A stretch of DNA of 64,000 bases, from NCBI GenBank assembly GCA_030549335.1, contig CM060195.1:28214874-28278873 (forward strand), in the 5' to 3' direction. This stretch comes from Pontederia crassipes. Lineage: Eukaryota > Streptophyta > Magnoliopsida > Commelinales > Pontederiaceae. Of the stretch, positions 55,801-64,000 are shown piece by piece (the stretch's first letter is position 1; every line of letters starts with the position of its first letter). A program made the position numbers and the translations under genes. The notes beneath the pieces are model-generated. The model had not been told where the DNA came from. It worked only from the letters and a program-made list of their open reading frames with translations, and did no database searches.

Positions 55801-57651
55801 ATCAACGTCTTTGTAGCATTTGGCTCTTACTGTGTACAACAGTGAAACCATGTCGCGCTCTACTGATTCGGAGGGTACTTCAACACTAGAATCAAACATT
55901 GTCTTCAGTGCTCTTTCGGAAATATTCGAGGAGAGAAGATTTCTGAACTGTTCAATCAAGTCGAGAACAGAACTCATTGTCTCCCAACACAGTTTTGAAA
56001 TGGAAGCTTTGGGAAGATGAATACGTAACGTGTTAAAACATTTCTGCAGATTCTTTGAAAGATTAATCAGAGTATGCCGTGCAAAATCATGAAAACTTTT
56101 CACTTTTTCCGAGTTCTCTTTCTCAGCCTCTGCCAAATGCTCTTCATACCAAGAAGTACATTCTTCCAAGTAACTGGACAACGAAGCCAGATGATGCCTC
56201 CAACCGGTTAATGGCGCAAAACACTCCTTCAGCAAATTTGCACGATGCTCCAGAAATATAATTTTCATGGTGTCGTCAATAACCATTCGCTTTTTATTCG
56301 CGAACAACACCACATCCCCCAACGGGAAGTCTCTGCTCTCAGATTGCTCCACCATCAACTTTAGGAGGCGGGAAGCAACTTCTCTAACAGCTGTGTTGGT
56401 TGGCGCGCAGACGAGAGTTCTACAATTGGATTGATGCATCAGCCACAAGAGACCACTGATGGTCTTGGTCTTTCCTGTTCCGGGAGGACCCCATATGAGA
56501 TTGACTGAATTCATCTCTTTGCATTGCTTTGCTAATATACAACTCGATATTGATGTGGACTGCGATTCATTAAGCTTTAATCTGGATAAACGCTTGGACA
56601 TTATCTCGCCTAGTGTGCCATCATCATCACAAGGCAAATGACCACTCCTTGCAACCTGTGAATTTTGAAAACAATAAGCAAAAAAAAAAAAAAAAAGATG
56701 GCACAAATATGTCAAGCACTATTCTGGAATTGGAACAAAGTCTCTGTTCTTACCAATTCGTCCGCATGTATCATCTCACTGAGGAGACAACGATTTCTCG
56801 TCGCAGCAAGCCGTGGAGTTGCTTTGCTCGACAATCTAAGTGCAGAAAATGACCCATTTAGAGGGCAGAGGCTTCTGATATCAGCAAGACTAATATCCAG
56901 GGCCCTCCAAATCCGGCTATATGTTACAGTGTTCATCAGATAAACCGCAAACTTGATTTTGCCGCACATCTCAAGTTCTATGCTACGTGATGCTCGAATG
57001 TCATACACATTCGGAGGCAGGTCTATGAGGTCATCGTTTCCCCCTTTTGTTATCTTTGCAAGGATGTATGATCTCTCATCCCTCGTGAAGTCAGAGACAT
57101 GAGACGGTTTGTTGTCTGATAGAAGCAGGATATCACATATCTGAGGAACATACAAGTCTGCTTTACCGTTGACAGGTGAAGAATCTGTTGGACGCCCGAT
57201 GAGAACGATGGAGTAGTCGTGTTGTGCGGTTTTAGTAGAAGCTATAATAGATTTAACGGGCGCAACGGGCGCTTGAGAGATGATTTCCATGTTTGCGCAA
57301 ACATCAGCTCGAACCTCTTCCAGAAATGGCCCAGTGAAGGATTTCAGATAGTTCTTTATCGATTCAAATTTATCAGGAATCTTGTGCACCTGTAATTTGT
57401 TTCATCAGAAAGAATTATCTGAGCATTCACTACAAACCACACGCACGCAAAGATTTGCAGCACCAGCTAGAACAACACTAGAGATAACTAATAATAGATT
57501 CCACATGCTATCATAATTCTTAGCCTTAAGAATGACTTGGACAGAAAAAAAAAGGATGGAATACCTTGTCTTTGAAGAGATCCTTATTGAAGATATCCTC
57601 CAGTGACCATGAGAATATAAGATCATCGATGCTGTTCATCTCCTTCACCAT
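52853..57651 (-). CDS. SEN1/UPF1-like superfamily 1 RNA/DNA helicase, 11 exons, intact
   Basis: ATP-dependent helicase of the SEN1/UPF1-like group, a plant family usually annotated as SEN1-like or MAA3-related. Exons (minus strand): 57651-57565, 57389-56754, 56655-55528, 55374-55047, 54864-54609, 54519-54300, 53731-53652, 53447-53289, 53189-53148, 53063-53026, 52896-52853; all borders are GT-AG. They sum to 3018 nt with consistent phases and no stop (1005 aa). Motifs: Walker A GPPGTGKT (about 297-304), Walker B DEAAQ (about 579), [13 protein letters not shown] (about 605), QYRMHP (about 645), [11 protein letters not shown] (about 771), ALTRARY (about 807). The first ATG of the open exon is used; a second Met is 4 codons on. 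Residues after about 890 are Ser-rich without a domain, spread over small exons 7-11. Exon 7 uses a weak AAG acceptor. Confidence 0.9.
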
Positions 57652-60020
57652 CGTCAACCTCCCTCGTCAGCTGCCTGAAACGTCTTCGTGCTGCTGGAAT
57701 ATGCACTCCAGTTAGCTAAATTCTTTGCTTTGTCCACTCTACTAAATATCACAACAGCAGGAGAACTCACTCATGCACATGGGGAATTGCTTACTTTGTC
57801 CACCCTGCTAAGGAATGCTTTTTGGAAGAATATTGGACTTCCAAAATAGTGCTAGTACTTCAAAATTCTCCTCGTAGTATGCATGCATCTACGGATACGT
57901 CCCAACTTGTTGGCACAGAACGGATTTTGTATCCTAGAAAGTAGAAGAGAACTAGAAAAGAAATGCTATTAAATTGGGTGCATATGTGACCTTGTAACGT
58001 GAAAGTGTATGAAACTAATTCTACGTATTAAGTATATTATTAGATTTTCTACTTATAGTGTTAAAGTTGTGACTACTCATTCTTTTGCATAACTATTTTT
58101 TAGTTAACCTTTTTTTGAAGTAGATAAAATGTTGTGACTTCACTACAAACCCAAAGAAAAATTACACGTGTCTTTGTCAAAGTCTCCAATTTGATTTTTT
58201 TTTTCTATGTACAAAATAATGTCACTAAAATCTCTTTCATTATAGTCAAGATCATAAGCAAGTGGTGTAAACCAAAGTTAACTTAGGATAAAAGTTTTGA
58301 ACATTAAAATAACAAGTGAAAAAACGAAATCAATAATTGAATTTTGATACAAAGTAATCGTGAATTTACTTTTATATGGTTATACTCTATAACTTTATTA
58401 ATCTAAATTTATAATAATATAAAACAATTTTTTTTATAATAACTATTTTATGTTCAAATGTCTATCATCTATAAGGTGTGTATATATATATATATATATT
58501 CGAACACTAAATCTCAAACACTAAAAAGTTAAAGTTCAGGTCAAGTTTTTTTCTACTTGCACCCCCATTTAATAAATAAATAAAGGATTTAATGCATGTG
58601 CTACGTTCACTAATCGTAGCACCATGCTACGTACGAATCTGGACCGTAGGTTCGAAATCGGACGCATAGGAAGAGAAACGTGGCTGAAATGGGTTTAGGC
58701 ATAAAAATACGCGCTCACTCACTCGGTCGGGCGAAATAGGTTTAGAAATGGGTTTATTTCCATTTTCCAATTCGATCTGATCCATTCGTTCCTAGAACTA
58801 TTTACTCGATACATTTCTACAACATCTCTAACAAAAGAACAAATAAATTACTTAATTCATTTTTGTTGTTTCGGTATTAGAAATATATATCTATTAAAAA
58901 AAGACTTTCCTTTAAGGTTTCTATTTTTTTCAAAAGAAAAAAAATAGAAACCTCCTCCACCGAATGATTGTCATGTGCAATCTGTTGACGTTGAAGATTT
59001 TAATAACTCTTAAGCAAAAGTTTTTAGAGTTTTTGTCTTTTTTAGAAATGTATTTTATTCATATAATAGGAGGTTAAAGAAATTGGATATTTAGGGAGCC
59101 TTTCTCGGATAAATTATTATATATCGCCCGTTAAACTAATGACTATTCATAATTAATTATATAATAAATTAATTCCATAGCGGTTTGAAATTCAACTGAG
59201 GAATGTTATGGTAAAATCTCGTTTGAAACGATGTGCTAGAAAGCAACGTTCGACTTGAAGGACCCGATCAGTTGTAGATTTTTTTTACGTCCACCATTTT
59301 CTATACTAATGAAGATGCTCTTGTCTCGACATAATTTGTTCTATTTCGTTGCAAAACTAATTTGTCTTAGGTTGATTGTCACTAACCCTAAATTTTTCCC
59401 CTTATAAATGAATCAATTCTTTATGCTCGAGTTCCATGATGTTAATCTCCCGATCTAGTGAACACCCTACTCCGGTGCACTCCAAATATATTAGTATTAT
59501 CACTTTTTCAAAATATTATAAATGTTAATCTCATCACTTTTAAGGATATAATAATTGATTTTAAATTGCAAAGTAATGTGAATGCATTATTGTGCTGAAT
59601 GAATATCTCAATTCTTTCACACAGTTTCCTTTCTATTTTGTCGTTAAGAATTTCGATTTAGAATCAGTCCCATCTTGAGAAAATGAGAGAGAATCTATAA
59701 AAGAGAAAAAGAAAGTAAAGGGACGAAATGGCAACAAGAGGAAGGATATGTTAATTAAGTGCAAAACCATTCTCCAAAGATATTCGGATGACAGTCCTGT
59801 TCCACAGATAAAGGTATTTATTCTTTCTATTTTAACTTATTATTTGAAATTTTAGAGCCAAGAATAATTGTATCCAACTTTTTAGAGGAATAATTTATCT
59901 TTAAAGCGTTTTTTATCAGGACATTTTTAGGAAAATGACAAAACTGCCTTTAATTATTGTTATGAACAAATCACTTGTTTAGCAGAATAAAAAAATAAAA
60001 ATATATTCTACTATTTATCC
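57652..60020. other. 5' flank of the helicase gene and intergenic sequence
   Basis: AT-rich. The helicase promoter should lie at 57652-58200, but no TATA box can be singled out. A short TA microsatellite is at about 58482-58500. No other feature seen. Confidence 0.4.
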
Positions 60021-60024
60021 AGTG

Positions 60025-60845
60025 TTTTTAAAATCGGACCAGACCGACTGGTTCGACCGCTTCAACCGCGAACAGGTCACCGGTCTGGTTCGATTAGTAT
60101 TAAGAATAGTTTTTACAAAAAAACCGGATCAACTCAGTCAAAATCGGGTTGAACCGAAAAATCGGTTCAATCCTTTTTTTCAAAAACAATAAAAGAGAGG
60201 TGAATAAATGGAAAAAAAAGAAAAGAAGGAAAGTGTATGATAATAGGGAATATGGAATAATAGAAAGGGGGGAGTAATATAAGTGATTTGATTGTAAAGA
60301 ATAAATGGATGTAAATAATAAGAAAAGTAATTTGAATTTGAAATGAAATTGGAAAGATAGTGATAAAGATAAATTTTAAAAAAAAAGAAAAATTATTATG
60401 AACATAAATAAGAAGATGACAAAATTTTAATTATTATTAATAATATACAATAATGTGTGAAAATAGAAACATAATAATATAGTAAATTTTATAGGATGAA
60501 TTTATACAAGAAATCAAATAATATGGAAAGAAAATACGAAATTGAAAAATAAAATGAGGACAAGATAATAGTGATGGAAATTCAAAAAAAAGGAAATTAT
60601 TCATGAAGTTATTAAATAATTAAATATAAAATTAATTAATTATAACCAATATATATTCATAAATGTAAAAAATAAATTATTAATATTTGATTAATTTAAA
60701 ATGATGATTAATATACTTTTATTTCATTATTTTTTATCTTTTATACTTTTATTTGCAATATATTATTTTATTACTATAAAATAATATTATTTTAATAAAA
60801 ATTCTATTCAATAGGAACTAATCGATCCGATTTGGTATAACAAAT
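60025..60845. mobile_element. probable degenerate MITE with ACCGGTTC-type ends
   Basis: Left end CAGTGTTTTTAAAATCGGAC, then repeated ACCG.CTGGTTCGACC, CACCGGTCTGGTTCGA and GGTTGAACCGAAAAATCGG. The right end retains only AACTAATCGATCCGATTTGG. The middle is very AT-rich. The 60025 end resembles hAT MITE ends; no clear target duplication. Confidence 0.45.
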
Positions 60846-61298
60846 CTCAATCAATTGCACTTATATTATCACTGTAGCAATTGCTTTGGTATACCAAATC
60901 TCAATCAATTTTATGAAGTGACAGGACCGTGTCAATGGAGATGGCCAATAATTGAACCCACCTAAAATTATCATCTGATTAATTCTTTTGCATGAAATAA
61001 TTTTAATTTTACTAAAAGGGGTATATATCTTTATAACTTGATTTTTTTTTCTTTTCACAAAAAAGATACGGGGTACAAATACTTTATGAGATAATTCACA
61101 AACTTAAAAAATTAGACTACCTAGTGGCTATGCTTCATTGTTACACATAATTAATTAACTAAATAGTTGATATATAGTTATTATGTTACCGAAACAGCAC
61201 CAAACTTTACTTCCTAGTTTCCATTCGTCTTCTAGATTGAACTTGGATAGCACGATTAGATGTCTTATGTGAAACCTCACTATGTTTCATGATTAGTG

Positions 61299-63071
61299 TG
61301 TTAAGAATGTCATGAGATATCTATTATGATGTTTGGAAGTTAATATGTACTGACCATGTCAATGTGTGTAAGATTTGAAAAGAAATCATGTAAAAATCGT
61401 GTAGCTGCCGTCTCAGAACGGACGACCGATTCTTTATTGGTCGACTGTTCTGGAAGGGCAGACACATTCTGTGATTAACGGATGTCCGAATACTTTATTT
61501 CGGTTGTCCGAAAGTCAAGTACCGGTCGACCGATATCATGACGGTCGTCCGATATGAGTAGTCAAAACATTCTATGATTAGAGGACGTCCGAAAACCTTA
61601 TTTCGGTCGTCCGAAAGCCATGTAGCGGTCGACCGACTTCTCCAACGGTTATCCGATTTGAGTAGCAGTTACATTCTGTGATTAATGGACGATTCGAAGC
61701 TTATTTCGAACGTCCGAAAGACCTATAGTGGTCGACCAATTTTCCAACGATCGTCCGATTTGGTAGAGTGTTACGTTATGTGATTAGCGATCGAATCGGA
61801 ACTCTATTTGGATCGTCCGAAATGACCAAATCGGTCGATCGATAATCCGACCAGTCGCCCGATACGTAGTCCAGACGTCCGTTAAAGAAACGGTCGTCCG
61901 TTTTGGGCAGATGATTGGTTATGATTGAATGTCCACACATAGTATGATTTAAAGTATGTATGACTTTAAATAGGGTTAAAAACATGTAATATGCGACGAA
62001 TGATTGTATGTAATGATGAATGAAGGTAAAAGATGGATTGGTATGGATGTGTCTTGTTGTAATCGTGGAGGAGAATAAAGTTTTCACATGTTAGCTGATG
62101 TGTCGTATTCCTAGGGAAGAATCCTTCCAAAAGTGGAGCAATCATCCCGACCTAGCTAGTCAAGTTCCCGCAACATGGTCTTCCCAATCACCAAGATAAT
62201 AAGTTATCTTAATCAATATAGAAAATAAAAAGATGATGTAAAGTGGAAAGTAAAGTCTTACAAATATGTATGTACTTTTTAAAGATGACTTGGGACATAA
62301 AGATGAAGATGTTAATGAAAACTCCAATCGGATGCTAATGTATGTCCTCTTGTCATAAGATGTTATGAAAAAAGATGTTAAAGTAAAGCAAGATGAATGA
62401 TGATATGCCTTAGCACAATGATAAGTTATGATATGCTTTGATATAATGATAATGATGTTATATGTGTATTTTATCTTGCTATGATGATATGTTCATATGC
62501 CATGTAGTATGCATAAGTAGCTCATAGCATGCATATGATTTATGTTTCATGATGATGATATGCATATGTCATGACATGTATAGATTATGTCATAGGATCA
62601 TAGCATGCATGGACCTCAACATACTCTAACGGGAGAAATTCCCTGCACCCCATGGATCCGTGCAGGTATGGACATGCTTAGGTTCGGCGGCGAGGTCCTC
62701 ATGACGAAGACATTGCACATGAGTTGGTCGGACTAAGGCTCAAGTTATCACTTAGTCTTTTATGTCATGATGATGGATTTTTATAAGAGTTAAGTATGTA
62801 TGACTTATGGGCCTTTGAGTCTTTTACTTTTATTTGGACTCCTTTATGTATTATGAACCCTATGTTGAGTATTGATGTTAGAGCCTATGTGACCCATGGG
62901 CTAGTATTGTTGTCTTAGAATTTTTATATGATGAAGTCTTTCGCTATTTTACGATACTATTATTATGTTTCCGCTGTAATATTTTATAAAATTAGGTCAT
63001 GTCAATGTCAATGTAACGTCGTCTAGGGTTCGACAAAAAGTTTAAATTAGGGCTGAATTTTAGGGACGTTA
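61299..63071 (+). repeat. probable solo LTR or LTR remnant containing a minisatellite
   Basis: The right end reads GGGACGTTACA, a typical end for LTRs starting TGTAACGTCCC. The left limit, near TGTTAAGAATGTCATG at 61299, is a guess. The interior has the 103-bp repeat and a GATGATATGC/CATATG-rich stretch at 62390-62620. No coding sequence and no target duplication identified. Confidence 0.4.
61464..61863. repeat. 103-bp minisatellite, 4 units, rich in GGTCGACCGA
   Basis: Unit starts at 61464, 61567, 61671 and 61773 (ACATTCTGTGATTA and variants), giving periods of 103, 104 and 102. Each unit has GG(A/T)CG..CGAA, TTATTTCGG.CGTCCGAAAG, GGTCGACCGA and CGGTCGTCCGAT-like palindromes. The fourth unit is more diverged. 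Confidence 0.85.
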
Positions 63072-63447
63072 CATTTAATCTCTTATTAAGTCCACATTTC
63101 TTAAGTTTAAGGAATTATTTTATCTTATTTTTTCTTTTAATTTTGCACCAGTCAGATATGTTTCTTTAGTGACATCAAAAGTGCAAATTTGCTTTTTGGA
63201 AAAGTAAAAGAACAAAACGTACAAAAAAAAAAAAAGGTGAGTGAGCGCGTAAGGAAAAAGGAGAAACCACACTTTTGGTCACCGGTAGAACATGATTTCG
63301 TAAATCACGGTCTCATAATAATCCATCATGATCTCTTCATTTATGCAGTAAAAATTCAAATACAACTATAATTAAAATCAGCCGATGATGAGATATATAG
63401 CTTTACAAAACAGTAAAATAAGTACCAAAGGCTTCGAAATGATGAGA

Positions 63448-64000
63448 TGTATAGCTTTACAGAATTCATAAAATAAATAACACAGCACGACTCATATTTT
63501 AAAGTGCCTAAGTCACCAAAGTTGAAACGACCCAAATTTTTCTAAAATTAAAAATTAAAAATTATAATTAAAATAGATTTAGGATTTAGGATTTGTTAAA
63601 GAAAGTTAAAGTTTGAAAAGAATAAAAGTATAGTTAGGGGAAGGACAAGAGAAGAGGAAAAAATAAGATAAGAAAAGTTTTGAATTAGAATAAAAAGTGT
63701 TATTAGATAAGAGGTAGGAAAAGATGATTTTTAATTAGATTAGGAATTGAAATTATAACGAGATTATGAATTCAAAATTGAATTTGAATTTAACTATAAG
63801 CTTAGGCAATAAAAAACTACTAATGAGAGTTTAGATAATAATTTTATGTTAAAAAATAATTAGAAGATAAAATAATATTCTATTATTATTTTATTCCAAG
63901 AATTGAAAGTTAAGAATAATAATTAATTATTGTTTTTAATTTTTAATAGATAAATAAAATATTTTTTCCATTTATTTATTGTATTTAAAAATTTCTTTTT
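63448..64000. repeat. uninterrupted copy of the LTR-like repeat split at 34554/42998
   Basis: Starts TGTATAGCTTTACAGAATTC and is collinear with 34129-34554, then through AATAATTAATTATTGTTTTT with 42998 onward. It runs off the window. A second short TATAGCTTTACA copy precedes it at about 63397. Confidence 0.8.

Noticed and set aside
1-64000. tRNA, rRNA and other structured RNA genes
   Set aside because: No cloverleaf-like box A/box B pair or rRNA sequence was noticed on either strand. The only tRNA-related strings are retroelement primer sites. A tRNAscan-SE or Rfam search would be decisive.

Overview
This is nuclear DNA from a flowering plant. It is AT-rich, has spliced genes with GT-AG introns, and is dominated by plant-type transposable elements (chromoviruses, a Tat/Athila-like element, an L1-type LINE, and many hAT, Mutator-like and Harbinger-like elements). 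The sharply GC- and Ala-rich first exon of one host gene in an AT-rich setting leans towards a monocot, but I cannot name the species.

Only two host genes are supported, one near each end, both on the minus strand. (1) 1255-9044: a four-exon gene for NDC1, the membrane nucleoporin. All splice sites look usable, but exon 2 carries an 8-bp tandem duplication and exon 3 two roughly compensating single-base shifts, so as written it cannot encode a full protein (recent pseudogene or assembly errors). Its third intron holds a solo LTR with a perfect 5-bp target duplication. (2) 52853-57651: an intact eleven-exon gene for a SEN1/UPF1-like superfamily 1 helicase of about 1005 aa, with all helicase motifs. 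A hAT-type MITE sits 46 bp beyond its stop codon.

The region between them is a nest of transposons. 9173-15110: an old, broken Ty3/gypsy chromovirus whose 3' LTR begins 129 bp upstream of the NDC1 ATG and which itself carries a 397-bp TIR element. 15144-15949: a fold-back element with a GC-rich core. 16293-24566: an 8.3-kb Tat/Athila-like LTR element (TSD GGCGT) with a tRNA-Asp-type primer site and a small gag-like ORF but no pol; its 3' LTR contains a hAT MITE. 25349-26271: a Harbinger-like element (TSD TAA). 26275-28930: a decayed LINE, minus strand. 28931-32357: the 3' part and LTR of a second Tat/Athila-like element. 34555-42987: a long-TIR, Mutator-like structure with a 10-bp target duplication, whose left arm was split by a second chromovirus (34869-40562, 541/542-bp LTRs about 94% alike). 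This large element lies in an LTR-like sequence (34129-34554 continuing at 42998) that recurs uninterrupted at 63448-64000. 43.5-52 kb and 57.7-64 kb hold mainly AT-rich intergenic sequence, MITEs, LTR-like pieces and a 103-bp minisatellite.

Nothing here forms a functional gene cluster: the two host genes act separately (nuclear pore anchoring; RNA/DNA helicase). The main interest is the readable order of insertions, the motif-rich subterminal arrays of several MITEs, and the damage and promoter context of NDC1. Exon borders come from splice consensus plus remembered family sequence, without alignment. LTR identities are estimates by eye.
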